Source of the DNA: Liolophura sinensis
Lineage: Eukaryota > Mollusca > Polyplacophora > Chitonida > Chitonidae
Length of the DNA stretch: 60,000 nucleotides
Assembly (NCBI RefSeq): GCF_032854445.1
Contig: NC_088306.1
Location: 17,457,764-17,517,763 of the forward strand
Direction of reading: 5' to 3'
Part shown: positions 19,701 to 31,500 of the stretch, piece after piece
Layout: each line of letters begins with the position of its first letter
How positions within the stretch are numbered: the first letter of the stretch is position 1
Translations under genes and position numbers: made by a program
Notes under the pieces: model-generated
The model's input: only the letters and a program-made list of their open reading frames with translations
What the model was told of the DNA's origin: nothing
Databases searched by the model: none

Positions 19701-22700
19701 TGTCGTAAATGAGAGCTTTCTTGTTGCTTTACAATGGGTGTGTGAGATTGAGGGAAGACGTGTAAGAGTTGCCGAATACAAAAAATACAAAAACACAGAC
19801 GGCATTGTGATAATTTCGTACAGCGTCACCGGTGTGATAATTGCCGGCAGCATCACCAGTGTGATAATTGCCGGCAGCATCACCAGTGTGATAATTGCCG
19901 GCAGCGAATATTAGTACAGTAGAATATAGTTGTCTGCAGTGTGATGATTGATAGCAGCGCCAGTTGCTATCAGCCTACAGCGTGAAAATTGTCAGCACTG
20001 GGGTAACTACGTCTACAACGTGAAAATTGTCAGCGGCCTCATAACTGTGTCGACAGCGTGATATTTATCAGCAACATGCTAACTGCTTCTACAACGTGAG
20101 AGTTGTCAGCGGGTTCATAACTGTGTCGACAGCGTGATAATTATCAGCAACATGATAACTGCTTCTACAACATGAAAATTGTCAGCGGCCTCATAACTGT
20201 GTCGAAAGCGTGATAATTATCAGCAACATGATAACTGCTTCTACAACGTGAAAGTTGTCAGCGGGCTCATAACTATGTCGACAGCGTGATTTTTATCAGC
20301 AGCATGATAACTGCTTCTACAACGTGAAAGTTGTGAGTGGGCTCATAACTGTGTCGACAGCGTGATAATTATCAGCAACATGATATCTGCTTCTACAACG
20401 TGAAAGTTGTCAGCGGGCTCATAAATGTGTCGACAGCGTGATAGCTATCAGCAGCATGATAACTGCTTCTACAACATAAAAGTTGTCAGCGGGCTCATAA
20501 CTGTGTCGACAGAGTGATAGCTATCAGCAGCATGATAACTGCTTCTACATTCTGAAAGTTGTCAGCGGGCTCATAACTGTGTCGACAGCGTGATAGCGAT
20601 CAGCAGCGTGATAACTGCTTCTACAACGTGAAAGTTGTCAGCGGGCTCATAACTGTGTCGACAGCGTGATAGCTATTAGCAGCATGATAACTGCTTCTAC
20701 AACGTGAAAGTTGTGAGTGGGCTCATAACTGTGTCGACAGCGTGATAATTATCAGCAATATGATATCTGCTTCTACAACGTGAAAGTTGTCAGCGGGCTC
20801 ATAACTGTGTCGACAGAGTGATAGCTATCAGCAGCATGATAACTGCTTCTACAACGTAAAAGTTGTCAGCGGGCTCATAACTGTGTCGACAGAGTGATAG
20901 CTATTAGCAGCATGATAACTGCTTCTGCAACGTAAAAGTTGTCAGCGGGCCCATAACTGTGTCGACAGCGTGATAGCTATTAGCAGCATGATAACTACCT
21001 CTACATCGTACTGGTTGTCAGCGGGCTCATAAATGTGTCGACAGCGTGATTTTTATCAGGGGTGACAGCGGCGTCATAGTTGCAAGCAGCGATATAATAT
21101 ACTAACTCTATACTTCCATTCCGTGAATCGAGACATATTCATTACTCTTCTCCATGTTTGCATTTCTAACTATATTACTGAAATGCATGGCAGTTCATGA
21201 ACACAAAGCTCCTGATGCAAATAGCCATACTTGCGATGAAGCCTTACGAGCTTGTACCATTTCTGCAACACGGACATGGAAATGGCCAGACATGGTCACC
21301 TGATATGATTTTAGTACCCATAAGTCAAGGGTTTATCCTAACTGTGCTTAACAACTTTATGATGTAGCATTAACGTAATGTAGCACGGTTGTTCAAAACG
21401 GGTTTAAGACTTAACACCTGATTTGACTTTAAGCCAAGTTTTCAAGTTTGTGATTAACCTTAAAACACGATGTACCGGTGTATAGAATATGAACTAAAAC
21501 TGCTGCTGTTATACTTTGACTTTGGAGAACTGCATTGACTGCTGAGATTGGCTAGGGTTTTAAATGCGAAATATAACATAATACCAGTGTTAATCATAGT
21601 TAAGATGCTTCGACAGCCTGTATACAGGGTATATGACCCGGAAAAGACAAACACGACATCCACGCAGCACAGTTTTGTGAACGTGTGACAACCGATATCA
21701 TCTGTCCATGAAAAAAAAAAAACACGAGTCCAGAAAGTCGCATGCCTTGGAAAGGCTTAAATCAGCCCTTACACTGAAAGGGGCGGCTGATTCTCGAACA
21801 TGGCAGATTCCTAATCTCGCGCGTGGCGTGATTTAAGCTCGCGGTTATCACTGTAGCAAGCGCCAGTGTTTGCTGGCAAATAGACACTTACATTACCTGT
21901 GTTGATTCTGAACTTCGATTAAGGCTCATGCTGGCTTCTCCGGGCAAGTCGGTAACAGGTTGTCCTGACATTTTCTTCCTGTTAGTTGGCGAAGCAAACA
22001 CGATACCTAACCATGTGTTGAAAACTGTATAGGCCCAGATTCAAACAAACATTGTGAATCTCAATAAATGTCCGCGCAAGCGAAGCGTTATGTAAATGTG
22101 TAAACACTATTTTACGTCATATTATCAATAGTAACGATAGTGCGGATAAATCCTGGCCCTGCATCATCAAGACAAATACACAATTGTGAATGTATGAAAT
22201 AAAAACTTCAGCATGGAGAGTACAAGTGCAGTGATGTTAATTTACTAGACACCATGTACTGATTTAGAATTAGACTCACAATGCACACGTTTGATAAGCA
22301 TTCATAGGAAAACAATGCAAAGTGACCCGGCCTCGGGGATTTCTAATCCACCAAAACAATATATCGGTTTGGGCTAAGAGCACAATTGTTATAGAGAAAC
22401 AGGGACGTACTATTTACAGAAAAGAACCTATGAGTACACCGCTTGGGCCGACGAGTCAGTGTTCCACTCCTGCTTATAATGGTGTAAATTTTTTATAATT
22501 ACTTTTAAATTTTTTTGGTTTTTAACTTTTCATTTTTGCCTGAAACTTTGTAATATATTAGATAGCTGTATCTATAATGTGTTTATATAAACGAGGTCAT
22601 CCTCATACTTACAATATAAATCAATATGTTTATTTATTTATTTCATTGGTGTTTTACGTCGTACTCAAGAATATCTCGCTTATATGAAGGCGACCAGCAA

Positions 22701-24422
22701 TATGGTGGGAGGAAATCGAGCAAAGCCTGCCCACGACCAATTAATACAGACGATTACACTGTAACAGTTTGAATCACATACTACAGATTGAAAATGCTTT
22801 TTTTTAAATTCATGGCGCCATATTACGACAATTCGTAATCTAGTGTGGGAGCTTCTTCGTCCAGCATTGTGAAGCCTACTGAAAATGAATGGTCTACGTG
22901 TACGTAAGGCTACAGCAATTGAAATATTTGTTTACGGGCAGAAAGAATCGAGGTTGGAAGCGGCCATGAAAATAAAACTTAAAAAATCATCTATTTTATG
23001 GGGAATGTGGACAGTCCCACAAGAAAAACTGGGGAAATCATAGAAACATTAAGATGCGACAAAATTAAATGCTGAATTACCAATTTTATTTTTATTACAT
23101 TTTGGGGATTTTAAAGCGTCGGCTCTCACGTAAAACAGAAAATAAAGTTGTTGTCGCCATTTGGGACATGTTTGGAAATCATTTTATTTTGCATGTTCTA
23201 CATGCTCTAGGACTAGAGGTGGAGTCTAAGCATCCAAAGCATTTTTGGCTTTTTAGTCTAAAATGAAAACTACCATTCAATGCTTAGATCATAACTCCAA
23301 AAGTTCAAACTATATATGATAGAGTAGTCTTAACAAGCAGACCTATAACATGCCCTATGGGTTCAGAGGTAAGCGATAAATTGTGCAGTCTGGCCTGTGA
23401 AGTGTCCACAAAGCCGTCATAAATGCAGCAGGAGAAATCTGATATACAGGGTATGTCAGAAGTCGCGCAACATCCATTGCGGTGTGTTGCCCCATCTCTT
23501 CCAAACATAAAAACCAATTCAACTCTTTCTTGCACTGTTAGTTTATTATCCATAAATAACTCTGGAAGAGGAGAAAAATTTAAATTAGTATTAAATTTGG
23601 AACGCAGAAAATAAAAATGAAAATCAGGATGGTGCGCGACTTCTGTGACACCGTGTATATGACTGCCGGCAGTTATATGTCTGTATGCAGGGAAATTGTA
23701 TGTCTGAAACCTCCACTATATGGTCTGCTACTGTCGCGAAGGATGTCTGTGCAGCCAGATATACGTGGGTTGTGTTGTGTCTCAAAACAGGGTTTGGCAA
23801 ATTGGTAATTAAATCAAAGGTTTAACAGGAATAATCGAACTATATATCCCTATGAGTATTTGTGAAGATGAAACATTTAAAATCACTGTATTTTTGTCAC
23901 TTAATTCTGCTTAATCCATGTTGTCAGGGGCGTGTAATTTGCTACTTATATTTAAGAATTTACTTGAACCGTTAGAATAAAACTCTACCTGAGGTTAACT
24001 GACCGCATTTCACACTGTCGTTTCTGATCTGGCTTTAATTTCTGTGTATATGCTCTAGACATTTATTTTCGTTGGCTCTCTCTGTTTACAGGTATGACGT
24101 CATTCCAATTGTCATGGGAGCTCATCCTGACGATTATCGCAAAGTGGCGCCACCACACTCCTACATCAGCGTGGAAGACTTCGAAGATCCGAAAAGCTTG
24201 GCGGAATATTTGATCAAACTTGACAACGACGACAAAAAATACAACCAGTACTTCCGGTGGAAGGGAACTGGGAGATTTATCAACACCAAATTTTGGTGCC
24301 GAGTTTGTGCTTTACTCAATGACGAAGATAAGCCGACAAGAATTATCGGTAATTTCCAGGAATGGTGGAATGGCGAAGGGATATGTCGCCGAACCCCATG
24401 GACGTCTAAGCGAAAGTTTTAA
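16778..24422 (+). CDS. Alpha-1,3-fucosyltransferase (GT10 family), two exons
   Basis: Transfers fucose from GDP-fucose to N-acetylglucosamine in glycans, in the Golgi lumen. Exons 16778-17682 and 24092-24422 join in phase 2 to give 411 residues, normal for the family. Residues 8-26 form a single signal-anchor helix after a short basic N-terminus (type II topology), followed by a stem of about 65 residues. Family signatures are all present: NWTATYRRDST (183-193), VDIFGFCGNN (251-260) and the GT10 motif FYLAFENANCRDYITEKFF (279-297), which continues across the splice junction into VIPIVMG. N-glycosylation sequons are at 90 and 183. The short C-terminus ends in a basic TSKRKF. The start is the first ATG after an upstream in-frame break and immediately precedes the anchor. 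Whether it acts on N-glycan cores or on antennae cannot be told from the sequence. Confidence 0.93.
19215..19570 (+). repeat. Minisatellite, 81-bp unit, about 4.5 copies
   Basis: TCAGTCATTTGTCAGAGGAT begins units at about 81-bp spacing (AGAGG at 19230, 19311, 19392, 19472). Copies grow less similar toward 19570. It lies in the fucosyltransferase intron. Confidence 0.92.
19805..19910 (+). repeat. Minisatellite, 25-27-bp unit, about 4 copies
   Basis: The unit GTGATAATTGCCGGCAGCAT + CACCA repeats just before the 76-bp array. The neighbouring longer unit contains related GTGATAATTATCAGCA.CAT segments, so this looks like the simpler ancestor of that array. Confidence 0.88.
19930..21070 (+). repeat. 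Minisatellite, 76-bp unit, about 15 copies
   Basis: The composite unit has CAGCGTGATAGCTATCAGCA, GCATGATAACTGCTTCTACA, ACGTGAAAGTTGTCAGCGGG and CTCATAACTGTGTCGA. The period is 76 bp (for example 20130 to 20206). Each unit contains three diverged versions of a shorter GTGA.A.TT.TCAGC module, so it is a higher-order array. Confidence 0.93.
22629..22742 (-). mobile_element. SINE fragment (main family)
   Basis: The AATAAATA tail, ATTGGTGTTTTACGTCGTAC and TCAAGAATATCTCGCTTATA are clear. The copy ends around CCCACGACCA after an internal deletion. Located in the fucosyltransferase intron. Confidence 0.8.
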
Positions 24423-25179
24423 TTGATCACATTAGATGATCTGCTACTGAGTATCCAAAACACTTCCATAAATCTTGCTTTTGATGACATTTTTAGAGTT
24501 TAATTAGTATAAATGTAGTGGCAATTTTTGAGTTTTATCGGCTCGAACAGTTTTATTATCATTTAATGTGAAGTCAACATTTCCATGCATGACACATCAC
24601 TATTACTCTGCAGATCAGTGGATGTGTAGTCAACGTTACGTTCCTTTAGTATACCCGTCTGCTGCAATACATGTACAATCATAAAGTTAGATGCCGCTCT
24701 TTTGTATCGGAGCATGTGACAACCTCTTCGTAACAAAAATGCATGGTCGTAGTCAAGTCGGCGGACACTATCAACCAAACAGATTTGATTAGATCCCATC
24801 CGTATTGCTGGTGCGAACTGCGTCTGAATTTAGCAGAGTGGGTAGTCAAAGGAACGTAGCCTACATATCCATGCTCTGCCGGGTAAATCTTTTTTATATT
24901 CGTTTAAATGAGGGATATAGCATGCATAGTTGTGTAAAGATGTGTCCTTCATATAGTGTCTGTATATGTTTGTGACATGTTGAATCACTTACACGTCTTT
25001 GGACACCGATTATAACCAGAATCCGGATGTGCCAACATGTATTCTGAAAGAATGCTACTTTCATAATATTTTGATGTGCTCTGTTACGAGATTAGGCCAA
25101 TATTTGTATATATATGGCTTGAACGCTTTTCAGGACCGCAACTGACCCAGTCCTCTAAAAAGTTGATCTCCTCGCAGCC

Positions 25180-25372
25180 GATCGGCTCCTTACCAATGAG
25201 GTTGCCGGAACGAATCCTGCTCTCGTTGGTTGGGCTGTGGTTTTGATGAGCCAGGAGATTTGTCAGGCACATGGGAAACGGTGTGATTTCCTCCGGCTTC
25301 CTCCACCAATAAAACTGACTACCGTCGTATTAAGTGGAACAGACATGAGTACGGCGTTGAACACCAGTCAAA
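25180..25372 (+). mobile_element. tRNA-derived SINE fragment (third type, chimeric end)
   Basis: CGAATCCTGCTCTCGTTGGT resembles 15190-15210. The 3' end CATGAGTACGGCGTTGAACA + CCAGTCAAAT resembles the main family's tail, so different heads appear to share one tail. Confidence 0.55.
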
Positions 25373-26624
25373 TATATAATCGCTCTTCAACGACTCATCA
25401 CGTGACCTTTTGACAAGAAAATTGCATGAAGATTACGATCCGGCTTATATTAACATAACGTATATTTCGTATCTAAGTCACCGTATCTAAGTACTTATTG
25501 GAGGGAAAACCCGATTTCCGTAAGGTGATCATGAGCAAGGCAATGTTCTTAACGGAATAATAAGTATTAACTCGCTTTGAAGCGAGCGGCGTTATCTATC
25601 CCTCTTGTCGTCAGAGTCTGTAGCTATGGTTACTAGATTTGCGCTAATGACACGCCCCTATTCTAGATCAGAGTCTCATTCAACTTTATCAACCCATCCA
25701 ATCTTCTATTTCCCTCCCTCTACAGAATCTGAGGTAGCGATGAAACGAGATAATATAAAACAACAGAGTGGAGCTCTCCTGAATTTTCTGTGTTTTGAAG
25801 ATCTAATTTAAAAGTTGGTGTCAGCTAGCTTTATTCTGTTGATCAGACGCCAAAAAAAAAAAAACAGGACCATATTCATCAGAATTAATTTAATTTGTTC
25901 GCTTATTTCTTTACTATTTTTGTGGGACAGAGACTGTAAGGGGCTAAACAGTTCATCAGTGTGAGACTCTGAGCTAGTTCACGAAGTCTGGTCTGACCCT
26001 ATGTGTTATACGTATGGTATAGGGTTATTATGTGGTGCATGTTGACATTCTGTTTTGCACTGGTCATCAGAGCTGATTTACCAGGAAGTGCACCGTAGGG
26101 CGCTAACTACATCTATTGCCTCATCATCTGGTCTAATCATCATTGTTTTCACGGGGCCTACCATATGCCATGAGGACATTGAGGTCACCTGACTAATTAA
26201 GCCACGCCGATTATAGGTTAATTATAACGTTGCTAGTGTAACTCAATCAGACAACAGGCTGGTGTTATTACACTGGGGGTGCATGTTGTTCTGCCAACCT
26301 GATGACTCGGTGACAATTGCAGCGTCATGCTCAACTATTCCTACACATGGTAACCCATTCCCGTACATGTGTCATTATTGCTGTGCACGTCTGTTTTACC
26401 AGCACTAACGCTTTAAATGCTCTGGCTGAATTGTATGTGTGTGTAAGTATGAATGTATGTAGGTCAGTATCTAGCTTATAATAAATTGTCTAAATACGGG
26501 AGCCCTTGATCTATGAGGGGACTAAAATTTACCAAATTTACCTATAGTCCTTTACCAATGAGGCTGTTACGTCTTCGAAGCCAGCTGTATCTTGTACAGC
26601 TGAATGCGGCCTTATATTATGTAT

Positions 26625-26950
26625 GTATGTATGCTGGGTATTTAACGTCGTACTTAACAATTTTTCAGACATATGGCGACCAGGAGTCATTAGGTGTGTC
26701 TTCTTGTGGCAGAGCGAGCCCATGCCGCCAAAGTGCTGCCGCCACTGAAGTACCACGCCGAAGACACCAGACATGACGCCCCACCCAGTTACATTATATT
26801 CACACCGGGCCAACCAGTCATGTTTCCTTGCTATAACCGGTCAGTGTTGAGCGCCAAGCGAGACAGCAGCAAGTTGCATTTTTAAAGTATGACACGACCC
26901 GAGTCTGATCTGTCTCCTGTCTTCGAGGTAGACCGCGCTAACCATTAGGT
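26625..26950 (-). mobile_element. Probable SINE, second-family-type 3' end
   Basis: The left edge TATTTAACGTCGTACTTAAC + AATTTTTCAGACATATGGCG matches the 3' end of the second SINE family (50795-50840). On the minus strand the far end reads TAACCTAATGGTTAGCGCGG, which resembles a tRNA-like head. Diverged; the limits are approximate. Confidence 0.6.
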
Positions 26951-27103
26951 TACCCTAATTATTCTAAAATTTGGGACAGATATTAGTTGTGTTGAAAGTA
27001 AAATATTACATTTCTTTAACATACTTTTGGAAAAGTAAAAATATGAGCGTGTTGTTCATTAGATGGTCTGTGTAAGGAAAAAGAAACGCAATATTCCTGC
27101 TAG

Positions 27104-27104
<1 letters not shown>

Positions 27105-27188
<84 letters not shown>
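27105..27188. repeat. Compound microsatellite (TA)n(TG)n
   Basis: About 22 TA units pass directly into about 20 TG units. No function is inferred. Confidence 0.97.
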
Positions 27189-27189
<1 letters not shown>

Positions 27190-27190
<1 letters not shown>

Positions 27191-27240
27191 CATATTGGCT
27201 AAAATGAGCAAACCAGATGTCCTAAAATTTATAAGAAAAT
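27190..27240 (+). repeat. Short dispersed repeat, copy 1
   Basis: ATTGGCTAAAATGAGCAAAC + CAGATGTCCTAAAATTTATA resembles ACTGGCTAAAAAGAACAGAC + CAGATGTCCCAAAAATTAGA at 42399-42440. It is probably a piece of an unnamed transposable element; its limits are unknown. Confidence 0.45.
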
Positions 27241-27255
27241 AGACTGCTGTTATAT

Positions 27256-27345
27256 TATCGATGGGTATCTGGGAATTTCGGTTTCTTCCACTTACAAACC
27301 TGACCGGCCTCATATTGGGGGAACATTCTTGAGTACGACATTAGA
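27256..27345 (+). mobile_element. Possible diverged SINE 3' end
   Basis: GGGTATCTGGGAATTTCGGT, TTCCACTTACAAACCTGACC and ATTCTTGAGTACGACATTAG resemble SINE tails. Low identity. Confidence 0.4.
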
Positions 27346-27466
27346 CAATTCCACATATCCATGTATCAACAATACACATTCGCAATCATTAAAACTTAAG
27401 AATATTCAAAATGTGGACGTTGCGTGGCTAGTGCTCGTCATACATGTGCTGTACAATTCATATCTC

Positions 27467-27469
<3 letters not shown>

Positions 27470-27522
<53 letters not shown>
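27470..27522. repeat. (TA)n microsatellite
   Basis: About 26 uninterrupted TA units. Confidence 0.97.
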
Positions 27523-27523
<1 letters not shown>

Positions 27524-27987
27524 CATAGTTAGTCATTGCTATATTATCGCTTGAATCAACAAACTGTGATGTACATGTACGTTGGCGTTACATTCCAATT
27601 TGAAGATAACAAAAAAATGTACATCTAAACCTGGAACCAAACATTAATAAACGTGAGTTATGAGAAATAAATTTATATACCTAAAACATTATTTTATGTG
27701 TTATGTGATTGATCGACTAACAATTCGGTAATTTTGGAACTACTCTGGTGCATCAGGCGATATGCCCAGTAACGATCGGCCAGGTGTCAGTATACTATGA
27801 CTTGGAGTCTTCAGCACGGCGTTCAGTTAGGCAGCACTTTGCATACGTGTGACTAGCGTGGTAGAAGTAGATATTGCCATGTGATACCTTAAGCGACATC
27901 ATAAACCTTAAGTAAGCAAATAAAAACACCTTAACCAGAATGATTCTTTTACAGTGTAAAGGTATATACGCCTATGACAAACGGAAT

Positions 27988-28019
27988 GGGGGGGGGGGGG
28001 TGTTGCGGGGGGGGGGGGG
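27988..28019. repeat. Interrupted poly-G tract
   Basis: Two runs of 13 G separated by TGTTGC. Length may be uncertain because of sequencing. It could form a quadruplex. Confidence 0.9.
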
Positions 28020-28102
28020 CATTTGGCGAGGGTGCAACTAGCTCTCGGTAAAGTAACCCACGGTAATGTAGCTCTCAGTGAAATAGCCGTCTAAGTAAAG
28101 TA

Positions 28103-28107
28103 TCTCT
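28103..28107. repeat. Target-site duplication of the LTR element (left copy)
   Basis: TCTCT abuts the 3' LTR and is matched by TCTCT at 32996-33000, the 5-bp duplication expected for Ty3/Gypsy integrases. Confidence 0.85.
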
Positions 28108-28312
28108 TTTTGTATATTGATCTACCGTACTAGAAAGACTTCACGCCATTCTATAGTCTAGCACAGTAATACACCAGAGAAAGATAAGACAACACGTCTT
28201 CATCGTTGAAGGCCCCAAGCCGCACTGCTTTATTCAGAGAAGACCGCGTGGCATGTACATCAGTATGCAAAGTGATACGTCACTGATACGTCACAAGACG
28301 TGATATATTACA
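28108..28312 (-). repeat. 3' LTR
   Basis: On the coding strand it begins TGTAATATATCACGTC and ends ATACAAAA. AATAAA (plus-strand TTTATT at 28229-28234) could serve as its polyadenylation signal. Two adjacent copies of GTGACGTATCA lie at 28273-28294. The terminal AAA (plus-strand TTT) is assigned to the LTR because only then do the TCTCT flanks match. Confidence 0.93.
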
Positions 28313-28325
28313 CTCCTCCCTTTTT
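28313..28325 (-). other. Polypurine tract of the LTR element
   Basis: On the coding strand AAAAAGGGAGGAG directly precedes the TGTAAT start of the 3' LTR. This is the usual position of the plus-strand DNA primer. Confidence 0.85.
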
Positions 28326-28561
28326 AGATACGAAGTAACCTTGAGAACATTAACAAAGTTTCAATTAACTTTTAACTTCTTTAAACCTTGTAACATTTTG
28401 TTTCTTACAACAATGTTTCATTTTACTTAGATACATTTTATGACACCAACATTAAAACAATGTCACAAGTTTGCTCTAAAAAAAACAGTCAACAACCAAG
28501 ACATAAAATCTGAGTACATATGTATCTAGAACTTTAGAACAGCTGCAGCACTGAATACATA

Positions 28562-31500
28562 TTACAAATCAAGTCTTCGTGGAGGTCTACTTACTCTACC
28601 AGACCTTCGAGGAATAAACACAGGAGAATCACATGACACAGTGTCATCAGGTTTACAATCTTGATCAAAAACTTTCGGTGTACATTTAGTAGATTCAGGT
28701 AAAGCTACTGCTTCCTTTATTGGACTTGGCACATTAGTTTGTACACTCGGATCATTTACATGTGGATTTCTGACAATGCTTGGATTATTTGGTGCAACAC
28801 ATGTATCCTTCCCTAGTAATACGTCATTTGGATTTTGATCAGATTTAACATTTACAGAGTCATCACAAATAAGATGATCAGCATGAACATAGCGTTTGTT
28901 ATTACCTGGAACTCGCACAATATAAGTGTGAGGACCTTTAATTGCAACAATGGTACCGGGGATCCATTTTACCTTTCCTCCCCTGATATTTCTTACCCGT
29001 ACATGCTGATACAAATCAAATTTACGTACAGTGGGATTCAAACCATCGTGATGAAATTTGCTAGCTGTCTGTTTTCTTTCTACCTTTCTTTGTAAGTTAG
29101 GCTTTAACAAAGACAACCTAGTTCGCGGCGTTCGCTTCGGAAACAACTCAGCTGGCGTAATACCAGTCGTAGTGTGAGGAGTATTTCTGTAACATGACAG
29201 AACATGGGCTATTCTACTTTGAATACTCTCAGACTTTTCACACTTTTTGAACATTCTCTTAAAGCTCTGAACATTTTTCTCAGCTAACCCATTACTTGCA
29301 GGATGGTAAGGGGGACACAAAGTATGATCAATATCATTACATTTCAAAAAATCAGAAAACAAATCAGCAATGAACTGGGGTCCATTGTCTGAAACAATTT
29401 GTTGCGGTAAACCATACCTTGCGAACAAAGACCGAAGAACAGTAATAGTAGCACTTGCTGTGGTACTTGACATTGGAAAACATTCTAACCACTTAGAATA
29501 ACTGTCGACTACAATAAAAAATTGCTGACCATCGATTTCAGCAAAATCAACATGAATTCTCTGCCATGGCTCTGTAGCCCAAGGCCACAATAACAAAGGT
29601 ACAGACTTAGGCACTTTTTGTGATTCTACACAACTCGGACATGTTCTGACTAAGTCTTCTATATCTTGATCTAATCCAGGCCACCAGACGAAAGATCTAG
29701 CCAAAGCTTTCATCCTACACATGCCGGGATGACCATCATGTAATTCATTTAACAACATTTCTTGAAGTTTAGTTGGTACAACTACTCTCCTACCCCATAA
29801 TATACAACCATCATCAATTGACAATTCATCTCGTTTTGACCAATAGGGTTGCAAAGTCATATCAGTACAATAATTTGGCCAACCTGAAGATGTAAAATCT
29901 AACACTTTACATAATGTAGCATCTTTACATGAAAAATCAGCTATCTGTTTAGCTGTCACAGGTAGATCGCTTAATACTGTACTACAAATATACATTTCAT
30001 CAGGATCTGCAGTGTGAGAATCATCCACTGGTAATCTACTTAACATATCTGCATTTGCATTATTTTCTGAAGATCTGTATACAATATCATACGAATATCC
30101 ACTAAGCAACAATGCCCAGCGCTGCATCCTAGCTGCTGCTAATGCAGGAATACCAGATTTGGAACCAAAAATTCTTGTTAGGGGTTGATGATCAGTTACA
30201 AGAGTAAATTTCCTACCAAACAAGTACAAATGAAATTTCTTTATTCCATACACAATTGCCAATGCTTCTTTCTCTATTTGTGCATAGTTCTTCTCTGCAC
30301 AACTTAATGTACGTGATGCATAAGCTACAGGTCTTTCTGAACCATCATTCAACTTATGGCTTAACACAGCTCCTAATCCATAAGGACTTGCATCTACACT
30401 TAATACTAAACGCATCTTAGGATTATAGTGCATAAGCACGCTATCACCTGTTAAAACAGTCTTAGCATATTGAAAAGAAGTTTCACACTCTTTAGTCCAT
30501 TTCCACATTACTGACTTGTTAAGTAACGAATACAAAGCATGTAAATTTGATGACAGATTTGGTACAAATTTACCATAGTAATTCAACATTCCAAGAAATG
30601 ACTTAAGTTCTGACACATTCTGTGGTCTAGGTGCATTTCTAATTGCATCTGTCTTGCTTTGCAATGGTTTTATACCCTCAGCACACAGCTTATGACCCAA
30701 AAATGTCACACTTTCTTTGAAAAATTCACATTTTTCTCCATTTAACTTGACATTGTGTTTCCTCAATCTAGAAAATACTTTCTCTAACACAACAAAATGC
30801 TCTTTCTCAGTTTCAGTTGCTACAAATATATCATCCATGTAACATAGCACGTGATCAATATTTGACAATATTTTATCCATAGTAGCCTGAAAAATGGAAG
30901 GCGCTGTTTTGACACCAAAACATAACCGTTTAGTTGCTAACAATCCTTTGTGAGTATTTAACACAAGCAACTTAGCAGATTCATCATCTAAATAAAGCTG
31001 ATTAAATGCACTAGTCAAATCTAGTATTGAAAACACTTTTGGCTGTGAACCATACTGGGATATCTTAGCAAACAGATCTTGAGTATTTGGTAATTTATAT
31101 CCATCATCTTTAATCAATTCATTAACTGCTTTATAATCACCACACACTCTAATAGACTTATTAGGTTTCACAACATGGACTGTCGGTGAAGCCCATTCAC
31201 AACTGTCAACTGGATACAAAATCTCTGATTCAATCAATCGGTCATATTCTTTTTCAACATCTCCAAGCAAAGAATATGGTACAGGTCTAGCCTTCTGATA
31301 TACTGGTTTAACATTATCTTTCAATGCCAATGATGCTTTAAAACCTTTAATACCATTACCTTCATACGTAAACAGTACACTGTTCTGTCGTAACAGCTCA
31401 TTGAAACAATCAGAAAAATCATCAGACTGCGGTACATGTTTAGGTAACTTCTTTGTTAGACCAACTTCATTTACAGTGAAAATACTTTGCCAATCCAATT

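Larger units (their letters stand above)
17683..24091 (+). other. Fucosyltransferase intron
   Basis: A 6.4-kb phase-2 intron (GTAAGA ... TTACAG) that separates the catalytic GT10 motif from its last residues. It contains tandem arrays at 19215-21065 and a SINE fragment at 22629. I find no further exon: the two exons join in frame and complete the family's expected length. The first part (17683-17760) is a G-rich purine tract. Confidence 0.85.
24423..28102. other. Intergenic region downstream of the fucosyltransferase gene
   Basis: No coding exon was found. It contains two diverged SINEs, two AT/TG microsatellites and a poly-G tract, listed separately. The rest is AT-rich sequence with no recognised pattern. 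The segment just before 28103 is a degenerate CTC(T)CAGTAA-type tandem repeat into which the LTR element inserted. Confidence 0.6.
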
